Of a stretch of DNA of 64,000 nucleotides, positions 49,714 to 58,526 are shown one piece after another; position 1 is the first letter of the stretch, and every line of letters begins with the position of its first letter. Position numbers and translations under genes: made by a program. Under the pieces are notes generated by a model that was not told the origin of the DNA, searched no databases, and was given only the letters and a program-made list of their open reading frames with translations. Source of the stretch: Actinomadura rayongensis (GTDB lineage: Bacteria; Actinomycetota; Actinomycetes; Streptosporangiales; Streptosporangiaceae); the NCBI RefSeq assembly GCF_009831215.1, contig NZ_WUTW01000002.1, positions 682,001 to 746,000 on the forward strand. The letters are read 5' to 3'.

Positions 49714-51777
49714 ATGTTAGTCTCCCTGAAATCTCGGCTCCTTGGCGCGCGCCGGAAACTGGTGGCCGCGGCCGGAACGGCGTCGGTGGTGGCCGCGCTG
49801 GCGGCTCCGCCCGGCATCGCGCGCGGCACCACCACCGACCATGTCGTCTATTGGAACCGCGTCCTGATCGACGTGTACCGCGGCCTGACGAAGGTGGACG
49901 CCGCGCCGGGCCCGCTGGCGCGGACCGCCGCCATGATGAACGGCGCGATCTACGACGCGGCCAACTCGGCCGCGTGCGCGGGCACGAGCGGCTGCATCGG
50001 CCAGCCGTACTTGGGCCGGATCCCCGTCCCCGCAGGCCAGAGCCCGGATACGAGTACCGCCATCGACAATGCGGCGTACCGGGTGCTGAGCACGCTGTAC
50101 CCCAAGAGCAGCTACCCGCAATTCGACTTCGACGCCAAGCTGAGCACCGCGCAGGCGACCATTCCGTCCGGCGTCACGCAGGACCAGCGCGACCAGGGCG
50201 CCTCGATCGGCGTCAAGGCGGCGGCCGTGATGGCCGTGACGCGGGCGCACGACGGCTCGGACAACAACGCGCCGTACACGCCGGGGACCCGGCCCGGAGA
50301 TTGGCAGCAGACCACTCCCGGGCCGGAGGGAGCGGCCCTCACCCCGAACTGGGGCGGGGTGCAGCCGTTCACGATGATCACCACGAACCAGTTCCGGCCC
50401 AACTTCCCCGAGCGGTCCAAGTCGGTGACCGAACTGCTGGGAACCGATACCTACAAGCAGCATCTCCAGGAAGTCCGGGAAAAGGGACGCCGCGACAGCA
50501 CCAGCCGCACCGCCGACCAGACACTGGCGGCCCACTGGTGGGCCAACGACCTGGACGGTACCTACAAGCCGCCGGGGCACCTGATCGACCAGACCATCAC
50601 CATCGCCGACAAACTGACCGGACAGACCGAGCTGAAGAACGCCAAGCTGTTCGCGCTGGTGTCGCTGGCGATGAGCGACGCCGCCATCTCGGCCTGGGAC
50701 GTCAAGTTCGACACCAACACCGACCTGTGGCGACCGCAGACCGCCATCCGGGCCACCTTCCCCGACGACCCGAACTGGGTGCCCGAGTCCAAGAACGGCG
50801 CCGGAGTGTCGTTCTCGCCGCCGTTCCCGGCCTACATCTCCGGACACGCCACCTTCGCCGGCGCGTGGGCGGGCGTCCTCAAACGCTACGTGGGCGGCGA
50901 CGCCTTCTCCTGGACCGCCACCACCGACGACCCCTACGCCAAGGACGCCAACGGCCGCCCGATCACGCGTTCGTTCACTTCGTTCAGCTCCGCCGCACAG
51001 GAAGACGCGCTCAGCCGGATCTGGCTCGGCGTGCATTACCGGGCCGACGGTGAATACGGCAACGCCACCGGCGACAACGTCGCCAACTGGGTGGTGCAGA
51101 ACTTCCTCGGCGTTCCCGCACAGGGCGCCGTACTGGCCACCGACTCCTTCGAGCGCACCGTCAGCGGCGGCCTGGGCGCCGCCGACACCGGCGGCGACTG
51201 GTGGGTCCAGAGCCCCGCAGGCGACTACAGCGTCAGCAACGGCGCCGGCCACATCACCTTGTCCGCACCGGCCACCGGCCGCAGCGCCTACCCCAACCGG
51301 GTCATCGCCGCCGACACCGATCTCACCGTCAAGGTCGGCATCGACAAGCCCGCCACCGGCAACGGCGTCTACGTCACCGCGGTGGGCCGCAAGGTCGAGG
51401 GCGCCGGAACCTACCGGTCGGTCCTCACCTTCAAGCCCGACGGCGGCGTGGCAGTCCAGTTGCGCCGCACCGACGCAGCAGGAGTCGAAACCAACGTGGG
51501 CCCGCTACAGACGATCAGTGGCCTCACCTACACCCCGGGAACCAAACTGCACCTGCGCCTACAGGTGACCGGTACCTCCCCGACCACGCTGAAGACGAAG
51601 GTATGGGCTGACGGAACCACCGAGCCCACCTCCTGGCTGCAAACAGTCACCGACTCGACCACCGCCCTCCAGGGAGCCGGCCGAGCGGGACTGCTGGCCT
51701 ACCTGTCCGCCAGCTCCACGAACGCCCCCGTCACCGTGGACTTCGACGACTTCCAGGTGAGCCGCCCGGCCGGCTAG
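49714..51777 (+). CDS. Secreted vanadium-haloperoxidase-like (PAP2) protein
   Basis: 687 residues. A twin-arginine-like or Sec signal (RLLGARRKLVAAAGTASVV) leads to a helical vanadate-dependent haloperoxidase domain. Its active-site pieces are SGHATFAGAWAG and RIWLGVHYRADG. From about residue 475 a beta-sandwich-like C-terminal domain follows (DSFERTVSGGLGAADTGG to FDDFQVSRPAG), probably carbohydrate- or surface-binding. The enzyme would be exported and either halogenate organic substrates with peroxide or act as an acid phosphatase. GAGAGGGA precedes the ATG. A strong hairpin follows the gene. Confidence 0.85.
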   Translation: MLVSLKSRLLGARRKLVAAAGTASVVAALAAPPGIARGTTTDHVVYWNRVLIDVYRGLTKVDAAPGPLARTAAMMNGAIYDAANSAACAGTSGCIGQPYLGRIPVPAGQSPDTSTAIDNAAYRVLSTLYPKSSYPQFDFDAKLSTAQATIPSGVTQDQRDQGASIGVKAAAVMAVTRAHDGSDNNAPYTPGTRPGDWQQTTPGPEGAALTPNWGGVQPFTMITTNQFRPNFPERSKSVTELLGTDTYKQHLQEVREKGRRDSTSRTADQTLAAHWWANDLDGTYKPPGHLIDQTITIADKLTGQTELKNAKLFALVSLAMSDAAISAWDVKFDTNTDLWRPQTAIRATFPDDPNWVPESKNGAGVSFSPPFPAYISGHATFAGAWAGVLKRYVGGDAFSWTATTDDPYAKDANGRPITRSFTSFSSAAQEDALSRIWLGVHYRADGEYGNATGDNVANWVVQNFLGVPAQGAVLATDSFERTVSGGLGAADTGGDWWVQSPAGDYSVSNGAGHITLSAPATGRSAYPNRVIAADTDLTVKVGIDKPATGNGVYVTAVGRKVEGAGTYRSVLTFKPDGGVAVQLRRTDAAGVETNVGPLQTISGLTYTPGTKLHLRLQVTGTSPTTLKTKVWADGTTEPTSWLQTVTDSTTALQGAGRAGLLAYLSASSTNAPVTVDFDDFQVSRPAG

Positions 51778-51792
51778 TCCCCTCCGACCAAC

Positions 51793-51826
51793 GGTGTGTG
51801 CCTTCACAGGCGTGAAGGCACACACC
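51793..51826 (+). terminator. Strong hairpin after the haloperoxidase gene
   Basis: Perfect 15-bp stem GGTGTGTGCCTTCAC / GTGAAGGCACACACC with a four-base loop AGGC, 15 bases after the stop. No T-tract follows. Confidence 0.75.
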
Positions 51827-52102
51827 TGCGGTCGCCGCTACGCCTCTCACTTCATCCTCCACCCGGACAGTGCCGCTATACGGACATCTCTCGTGAGCGT
51901 TTTCCGGCGTGCCCTCTTCAACCGATCGACGCGTCCTGCGGACCGCAACCGGACGGATACCCCCGAATCACCGCCGATTGCATCGAGTGACTGCAAGTAT
52001 GGGAGCCATGGTCGAGCGGATCGCTTTCAGGCAGAAGTGTTATCGCGCTAGGCGAATAAACGGGCATGCGGTCACGGGCATCGCTCCCGGAGGAGATTGC
52101 AC

Positions 52103-52504
52103 ATGAGGTGGTCGAGGAGGAAGTCGGCGTCCCGGGCGCGCGCGGACCTGCTGCGCCGCCTGGAACTGCTGGGCCGGTTCGAAATGGACCCGCCGGGTTC
52201 GGGCATCGACTCGACCGAAGTAATCCAGACGTCCATCGCACCGTTCACCGGGTACGTCGATGATCCGAAGGCTCTCGCCGAGATGCTCAGCGGAGCTGTC
52301 GAGGGCGAGCGCAGCGGCTTCGCAACGTACGGTGCGAGCTGCCTCATCGTCGAGCTGGCGGGGTCGGATTTCCGGACGGCGGACTCCCTTGCGGTCCTCG
52401 ACGCGGCGATCATGTTCAAGCGTGAGCGCGGGCTGCCCAGCGCCAGGTTGAAAGGGTACGAGTGGAAGCGGTGGCTGGAGGTCAACGGCCCGGATACGTG
52501 GTAG
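52103..52504 (+). CDS. Hypothetical protein, 133 residues
   Basis: Starts MRWSRRKSASRARADLLRRL, continues with a mixed alpha/beta protein (SLAVLDAAIMFKRERGLPSA) and ends EWKRWLEVNGPDTW. AGGAG lies seven bases before the ATG. There is no signal peptide or membrane helix. No family is recognised. It converges on the CHAT protease gene with only 12 bases between stops. It may be unrelated to that operon. Confidence 0.6.
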   Translation: MRWSRRKSASRARADLLRRLELLGRFEMDPPGSGIDSTEVIQTSIAPFTGYVDDPKALAEMLSGAVEGERSGFATYGASCLIVELAGSDFRTADSLAVLDAAIMFKRERGLPSARLKGYEWKRWLEVNGPDTW

Positions 52505-52516
52505 CCACGCGCGCGC

Positions 52517-55500
52517 TCAGACGCCCGTGTAGGCGAACGCCGCCCAGTAGACCGGGTCGGCGAACGGGCGCGCATCCTCCTCGGCGAACATTTCCAAGAT
52601 CGGTGACAGGCCGGGCAGCAATGCCGTCAGTTCTGATCGGGTGGCACGGCGGAGCCACTGTTGGGCGCGGGTGAGGGCGATGACGGGTGCGTCGCCCTCC
52701 TGCCGCCAATAGCGGTGGAATCTGGCCATGAGGTAGCCGGTGGCGAGGTCGCTCGTCGGCCATGCCGCGGCGATGACTCCGGCGAAGCCGAGTTGGATCA
52801 TCGCCGACGGGAGCCCGATGGCCTCATTGGGGTTGGCGATGCCCGTCATGTGCGACTCGCAGGCCGACAGGACGGCCAAACGCCGCGGCGCCAGCCCGAA
52901 ATCGGCGAGCATCTGACGAAGCGTGACCGCCGAGTCGCTGAAGTGAAGCGTGCTGGCCAGGATCGCGTCCGGGATCGCCCGGCCGTGACAGGCCAGATGC
53001 CAGACGTTGTGCTCCGGCGCATTCTCCCGGAACTCCGCCCACGTGCATTCGTGATGAGGCGTGGTGGTGCCCGCTTTCCACGTCCGGGCGACGTCGTTCG
53101 TCTCGTCCACGACGGCGAACAACGGGCTACGGGATCCGTGTCCGCGCTGCACGCTCGCGGCGAAAAGTGAGAGCTCCGGCCCCGACAGGTGGTCCGCCGT
53201 CTCGCGTCCCCAGCGCAGTGCGCGGGCGTTCGGCGCGTACCGGACCGCCGAGAAGTGGCTCGCGTGACGCCATTCTTCCCGCAGGACGTCCGGGTCCCCC
53301 GGATCACCGGCGGCGTGCAGGGGGACGAGGCCGAGCAGCCCGACCGGAACGAGCGTGACCACTCGCCCGCGAGCGTGATCGAGCATCAGATCCCGCATGC
53401 CGTTGTCCCACAACCACTTCAGCCCGGCGGCTCGCCGATCCGGTGACGGCGGCTTCTTGCCCTGACGGGGAAGGAACGCGTCCAACAGTCGTTCGATGGT
53501 CGCCCGGTCGAAACGCGGCAGGTCCACGAACTGCGGGTCGTGCCCGCTCGCGACCACCAGCGCGTAACCTCCGGCTTTCGCGGCGGCGATGTACACCACC
53601 GCTCCATCGGCCGTGGCGGCGGTGACATCGTCGTAGTCCACGGCCAAGGCCAGCGGATCGGTTCCGGTCGCGGTCGCGATGGCGCGGGCGGCGGCCGTCA
53701 CGTCGGCCCAGGCCTGTTGGAGGTGCGTCGACGAGCCGGAAGGCGCCGAGGCGCCCCGCTCCTCGTCGTCCAGCGTCGCGAGCGCGTTCGCGAGCCGCGC
53801 GGCCAGCGACGGATCGCCGATCCGCGTGAGCAGATCCACCATGCTCGCCCGGTCCCGCGCGGTGATCTCGCTGAGTTTGACGGCGCGTCCGGTCTCCAGC
53901 GCGACGACCGCGTCACGGTAGCGGCGCGCGCGGCTGAGCCAGTAACCGGCCTCCTCGGTGTGCTCCTGGGCGCCGGCGATGACCTCGTCCTTCGCGGCCG
54001 ACCGGTACCGGGTGGCCGCGTGCAGCGGGACGGCGGACACGAGACGCTCATATGCCTCCGCGATGAGGTCGGCGTCACCGGTTCCCACCGACCAGGCGAC
54101 CCACGCCTCGGCGACACGGAGCCGGTCACCGGTGCTCGCGCCGCCCGCCAGCCTCTCGGCCTTGCGCCAATCCGCCGCTCGCCTGTTCTGGTCGGCGCCG
54201 CCCGACAGCGCGTCGCGCAGGGACAGCGCCTCGTTGAGCGCGAGCCGTGCCCGTGCGCCGCCCGCGTGCCACGGGCGGCTCTGCCTTCGGCTGAGGCGAA
54301 TCGCCTCGTCGACCATCGCTTCTCGATCTTCCGGTGCGGTGTCCGGACGGAGCGCGCGCCACACCAGAAGTCGCGCCAAGGTCGTGTCGGCGGCGGTGGC
54401 TGCGCGCCACCGCCGAAGACCGTGCCGACGGCCGGTACGACAGCTCTCGATCGCAGTGTCGATCTCGTCGGGATTCTGGAACACGAGGAGCCGGGCGAGC
54501 GCGGAGTGGATCTCGGGAAGCATCGCCTCGGTCAGATCGTCGGCATTGGCCGCGGCCCGGTTCCATTCGGCGACCGCGGTTGCGATGTGCGCGTGGGCGT
54601 CGGCGGTCTGATCGCGGAGCGCGGCCATCGCCGCGCGAGCCTTCAGCATGTGCGCGAGGCTGCGCACCGGCCTGCCGTCCGCGGTCGCGGCGAACTGGTC
54701 GAGCCGCGCCGCGGCGCTGAGAAGGGCGGCCGGGTCGTCGTGCACCTGGTTGACGACGAGCGCCGCGTCGGCGAGCGCGGTGGCGGCGCGCAAGCACACC
54801 GCCCGTGCGAGGCCGGGCTCGGACAGGACGGTGACGAGATCGCCGATCACCCCGGCGAGGGCGTCCGGCGGGCCGCCCTTCCGCACCGACGCGATCACGT
54901 GTTCGGCGCGTCCGACGCGTTTCGACGCCGACCTGGCGTCGCCGCGCGGGCGGTCCCGCCGCGAGACCGTTCGGCGGACGTGGTCGGAGAGTCCGGCCTC
55001 GTCGCTCTCGGTCGTCGTCTGGAGGAGATCACGCTGTTCCAGCCGCGATGCCTCGTACGTCCGTGCGCGCCGGCGACGGACACCTTTCAGGCTCTCGATG
55101 TTCTCGACGGTCAGCACGCTCTCTGCGCGCTCCACCGCGTCCATCATCGCCTCGTCGACCGCTATTTCGAGGGGAAAACCGATCGACCCGGCGTGGCCGA
55201 GGAATGCCGTGCATGCCGAGATGAAGTTGCGGACGTCGGTGCGGCGGGCGTTGTCCTCTTCGAGCGCACGGAAGTCCAGGAGCGGATGCCAATCGAGAAG
55301 TTCTTCCGCCGCGCCCTGGAGATCACCCATCTCGACGGCCGAGGATACGAGCCGGTAGAGCCCGAACGCGGTCGTGGCCCGTGAGCGACTTTCCAGCGAC
55401 TCCCACAGGGATCGGGAGAAGCCGCGACGAAGCCGTGCTGCTTCGTCCGTGGCGCCCTTGCCGTACGCATCCTTGTAGCTCCAAACGGAAAGCTGCATCT

Positions 55501-55750
55501 GGGCGTACACGCGTGAGTATTCGTCTTCGCTGTGCGCGACGGCGTGTCGAAGTCGGACACCTTCGGCATCGTACGCCCACGGCTGCTCGAAAACAGCGTC
55601 CACGCGCGTGCCGCATTCCGGACACGCTCGGGACCAGCGCCGTGGGGCCGGTTCGGCGCTCCATCCACAGCCCGGGCATTGGCATCCGGATGCCCGCGCC
55701 TCCGGAGGAGGAACGTAACCGTACGAGGTCGGTGGAATGCGTCGTGCCAT
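52517..55750 (-). CDS. CHAT-domain protease with N-terminal zinc ribbon
   Basis: 1077 residues. Cysteines 23, 25, 28, 43 and 46 (CQCPGCGW, CPECG) form an N-terminal zinc ribbon. A long helical, TPR-like middle (about 60-720) follows. The C-terminal CHAT domain has catalytic His922 in WHLACHG and catalytic Cys964 in VLSACES. CHAT is the caspase-like peptidase fold used in bacterial effector systems, for example cleaving gasdermins. ATG follows GAGAGG. It is the third gene of an operon with a membrane protein and a zinc-ribbon protein. No gasdermin-sized gene is present. Confidence 0.88.
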   Translation of the reverse strand: MARRIPPTSYGYVPPPEARASGCQCPGCGWSAEPAPRRWSRACPECGTRVDAVFEQPWAYDAEGVRLRHAVAHSEDEYSRVYAQMQLSVWSYKDAYGKGATDEAARLRRGFSRSLWESLESRSRATTAFGLYRLVSSAVEMGDLQGAAEELLDWHPLLDFRALEEDNARRTDVRNFISACTAFLGHAGSIGFPLEIAVDEAMMDAVERAESVLTVENIESLKGVRRRRARTYEASRLEQRDLLQTTTESDEAGLSDHVRRTVSRRDRPRGDARSASKRVGRAEHVIASVRKGGPPDALAGVIGDLVTVLSEPGLARAVCLRAATALADAALVVNQVHDDPAALLSAAARLDQFAATADGRPVRSLAHMLKARAAMAALRDQTADAHAHIATAVAEWNRAAANADDLTEAMLPEIHSALARLLVFQNPDEIDTAIESCRTGRRHGLRRWRAATAADTTLARLLVWRALRPDTAPEDREAMVDEAIRLSRRQSRPWHAGGARARLALNEALSLRDALSGGADQNRRAADWRKAERLAGGASTGDRLRVAEAWVAWSVGTGDADLIAEAYERLVSAVPLHAATRYRSAAKDEVIAGAQEHTEEAGYWLSRARRYRDAVVALETGRAVKLSEITARDRASMVDLLTRIGDPSLAARLANALATLDDEERGASAPSGSSTHLQQAWADVTAAARAIATATGTDPLALAVDYDDVTAATADGAVVYIAAAKAGGYALVVASGHDPQFVDLPRFDRATIERLLDAFLPRQGKKPPSPDRRAAGLKWLWDNGMRDLMLDHARGRVVTLVPVGLLGLVPLHAAGDPGDPDVLREEWRHASHFSAVRYAPNARALRWGRETADHLSGPELSLFAASVQRGHGSRSPLFAVVDETNDVARTWKAGTTTPHHECTWAEFRENAPEHNVWHLACHGRAIPDAILASTLHFSDSAVTLRQMLADFGLAPRRLAVLSACESHMTGIANPNEAIGLPSAMIQLGFAGVIAAAWPTSDLATGYLMARFHRYWRQEGDAPVIALTRAQQWLRRATRSELTALLPGLSPILEMFAEEDARPFADPVYWAAFAYTGV

Positions 55751-55762
55751 TGCTTTGACCTC

Positions 55763-57277
55763 TCAGGGCCGGGCGACGTGGACGATGCCCGTCGCGGGGA
55801 GGGTGGCCGCGACCGCCGGCATTGCGGCGACGACGGCGCGATCTCTCGGCAGGAGGCGCAGAACGATCACCCCGTCGACGCTCCGAATGCGGGACGGGGA
55901 GTCTTTGGAGGCCCAGCGAAGCGTCACGATCGAGCCGGCGGCGGCGACCGCCTCACCGCCGGCGTCGATCCCGATCGTCGTGATGATCATCTTGTCCAGC
56001 GTCCCCGGGCGCAGTGGGGGCCCCAGCGACCGCGCGGCCAGTTCTTTGCCGGGCGCGATTTCTGTCAGCGTGTAACGGCCGCGCAGCTTCCGCGCGGGCC
56101 GGTCGAGATCGGCGTCGGTCAATTGGCGGAATGCGGGCAGCCGTCGTGACGCGTGAACCGGATCGTCGTCGAGCCTCGCCCGTGCGCCCGTGAGCGCGCT
56201 GATGGTCGCTGCCGCCGCCACGACGACGATCGCCAGATCGCGCGCCGGGTGCGGCACTCTCGTGCGCGTCGCCGGCCGCGGCGCTGCGGACGGCGCGAGG
56301 GACGATGACTCTGGCGGCTGTTCAGCGACGGGCTCCGAGACGGGGCGCGGCTCAGGCGGCCGGACCGGGCCGGGCTCGGGCGGCGGCTCGGAGACGAAAG
56401 ATTCGTCCTTCGGATAGCGCAGCTCATCGTGCTGAGCGGCGTCCGGGCCGGCTCCGGCCCAGAGCTTGCGGAGCTGGCCCCACTGCGCGCGTTCTTCCGC
56501 GTAGCTCGTAGGCAATCGCAGGCCCATGGCCTCCAGCAGCTTCCACCGATGGACATCGAACCCGGCACGGACCTGGTTGGCGTAAGGAACCGCAGCCCGC
56601 ACGGCCGCGATGTACCCGAGCCAGAAGACTCCTGCTCCGCCCAGCAGCACCAGGGCCGCGACGTACCAGGGAAGGAGGAACGCGGACAGCACGGCCCCGA
56701 CGGATGCGAGGACCATGCCGAGGAAGCTGATCGTGATCATCAGCTCCAGATCGGCCGCCGCCGCGCCGAACGCGACCAGAAAGGTTTCGGGAAGGGAGTT
56801 ATAGAGACGCGGCCAGGCCAGAACCGCCGGAATCCCATATTGACGGAAGGGATGCTCCTCCGCCGCTCGCAAAATGTTCCCGAGTCTGGTGGGCAGAACC
56901 CGGGAAGCGCTGCGCGGATACGTCACGGGCCACGGATCCGCCGCGTCCTCCTTGAGCCGTGCGTGGACGAGCGCGTGACGCCGTCCGTACCGGCGCATCA
57001 GCGGTTCGGCCCAATAGCCCTCATAGATCCGTAGGAGTTGCGGACGGAAGGCGTTCATCATGTGCGCGAGCATCGTCGTCGCGGCCAGCACGGCGAGGCC
57101 GGCGATGACCCGCAGATCCGCCGGCACCGCGCGCCAGGCGCTGACGATCGCCGACCATCCGACGCCTGCGGCCGTGAGGACGGTCAGCAGCACCAGGGAA
57201 ACGAACAGCGGGATCCAGGTGGTGATGATCAGACGGCGGCTCAGCAGCCCGGCGGCGCCGTCGACGAGCCCGCCCAT
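55763..57277 (-). CDS. Membrane protein with C-terminal SAF-like domain
   Basis: 504 residues. Four or five helices lie within residues 12-225 (LIITTWIPLFVSLVLLTVL, VIAGLAVLAATTMLAHMM, then a pair near 175-225). A cytosolic part and a Pro/Glu-rich linker (about 285-330) lead to one more helix (LAIVVVAAAATISALTGA). A SAF-type domain ends the protein (FRQLTDADLDRP, GRYTLTEIAPGKELAARS). The ATG lies four bases after the preceding stop, and the CHAT gene starts 12 bases after its end, so all three genes are one unit. It could be the membrane target or effector of the CHAT protease. Function unknown. Confidence 0.72.
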   Translation of the reverse strand: MGGLVDGAAGLLSRRLIITTWIPLFVSLVLLTVLTAAGVGWSAIVSAWRAVPADLRVIAGLAVLAATTMLAHMMNAFRPQLLRIYEGYWAEPLMRRYGRRHALVHARLKEDAADPWPVTYPRSASRVLPTRLGNILRAAEEHPFRQYGIPAVLAWPRLYNSLPETFLVAFGAAAADLELMITISFLGMVLASVGAVLSAFLLPWYVAALVLLGGAGVFWLGYIAAVRAAVPYANQVRAGFDVHRWKLLEAMGLRLPTSYAEERAQWGQLRKLWAGAGPDAAQHDELRYPKDESFVSEPPPEPGPVRPPEPRPVSEPVAEQPPESSSLAPSAAPRPATRTRVPHPARDLAIVVVAAAATISALTGARARLDDDPVHASRRLPAFRQLTDADLDRPARKLRGRYTLTEIAPGKELAARSLGPPLRPGTLDKMIITTIGIDAGGEAVAAAGSIVTLRWASKDSPSRIRSVDGVIVLRLLPRDRAVVAAMPAVAATLPATGIVHVARP

Positions 57278-57281
57278 CCGG

Positions 57282-57788
57282 CTAAACCGGCCTCAGCACG
57301 CCGCCGCAGTAGCCGCACCGCGTCTCACCCGGCTCCACGTCATCGTATTGCCCGACACGGCGGCACTCCGGGCACTCGATCGCTGATGATCCGACGCGCC
57401 CCTCGGCGGGCCCGAAAAGCTCAGAGTCGCCGCGTACGCCCGTCACGATCTCACGCACAATGGTCGCGGCGGTCTCGGGAAGAACGAAACCTCGGATTTC
57501 GCGCCCTCGGTCGACCAAGGCGATGATGAGCCGCCGCTCTTTCAACGAGCGTCCGGCTGGACCTTCTCGACGGCATTCCTCGACGAGGTCCAGCACTGAC
57601 GCCGTCGCGTCGAGTACCAGAACGTGGAGAGCGCCTTCCGGCCCCAAAGCGGAGCGGGGACGACCGTCCTCGTCGACCGTGACCTCGAAATCCGCGCCGA
57701 CCCGGTACCCATCCCGCAGCACCGTGAAGTCGCGCGAAGCGCGTTCGATGAGAAGATGCTCAGCCACCCTTGCCCGCTTTCCCGCCAC
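57282..57788 (-). CDS. Zinc-ribbon protein, first gene of the CHAT operon
   Basis: About 168 residues. The N-terminal 120 residues form an unrecognised alpha/beta domain (HLLIERASRDFTVLRDGYRV, GALHVLVLDATASVLDLVEE). The C-terminus is a four-Cys zinc ribbon (IECPECRRVGQYDDVEPGE, then CGYCGG). GTG at 57788 or 57767 are possible starts; neither has a good ribosome site. The stop lies four bases before the membrane-protein start. The CHAT protease of the same operon also bears a zinc ribbon, hinting at a shared partner. Confidence 0.65.
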   Translation of the reverse strand: MAGKRARVAEHLLIERASRDFTVLRDGYRVGADFEVTVDEDGRPRSALGPEGALHVLVLDATASVLDLVEECRREGPAGRSLKERRLIIALVDRGREIRGFVLPETAATIVREIVTGVRGDSELFGPAEGRVGSSAIECPECRRVGQYDDVEPGETRCGYCGGVLRPV

Positions 57789-58094
57789 GCCGCCGCCGTG
57801 GTCAACCGAACGTGACGTCGGGCGTCCATCCACACAAGGCCACAGGACGCCGAATGGCCAAGTATACTTTCGAAGCACATTCTTCACCCGGACTGTCCGC
57901 TTCTGGACATCGCCTGCAATGCGTCAGAGAATCCGATAGACGCATAGACCCAGCTTTTCGGCAACGACGCTGATACCAGCCTGTTGACTCTGATCACAGG
58001 CCTGATGCGGCCATGAACGAATCCGCGACTTGGCGGCCACGGCGCTCTGTGCCGCGTACGCTCCTGCCAGCGGATCGGGTGCAAGGGAAGGCCG

Positions 58095-58526
58095 GTGGCC
58101 AGAGTGAACAGCGTTCGCGTCGAATTCCGGACCGACATGACCGTCCAGCGGTGCGACCAGGTCTTCGTAGACGCCGTGCGAGCGAGTTACGGCCCCGCCC
58201 GAAAGCTGCTGCGAGCGGGTTCGGCACTCGTGAACAGAGACGAAGGCGGACTCGAGTTTTTCACGCCTTCCGAAGAACCCGTCCCGGTCGGCGAGACCGC
58301 ACCGTCGCTGAGAATTGGAGCGTTCGTTCCCGGGCACAGCAAATGGCACGGAGCGACGCGGATGGCCGTTCATCTGTACGTGATCGAAAAAGGCGACTAC
58401 AGGATCGCACACCTCGTCGGCCCTTACGCGCTGGGCGGCAGAGGTTCGACCACACGGTTGATCCGATCAATCGCCGAAAAGTTCGGGGTCTCCATCGACG
58501 GCAACGACAACTCCGGCCGACGCTAG
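58095..58526 (+). CDS. Hypothetical protein, 143 residues
   Basis: Starts MARVNSVRVEFRTDMTVQRC and includes SKWHGATRMAVHLYVIEKGD near the middle. No signal, membrane helix or known domain is visible. GTG start behind AAGGGAAGG. It is divergent from the CHAT operon, whose first start lies 307 bases away, and could be linked to it. Its last bases overlap the convergent SulP gene by four bases. Confidence 0.6.
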   Translation: MARVNSVRVEFRTDMTVQRCDQVFVDAVRASYGPARKLLRAGSALVNRDEGGLEFFTPSEEPVPVGETAPSLRIGAFVPGHSKWHGATRMAVHLYVIEKGDYRIAHLVGPYALGGRGSTTRLIRSIAEKFGVSIDGNDNSGRR

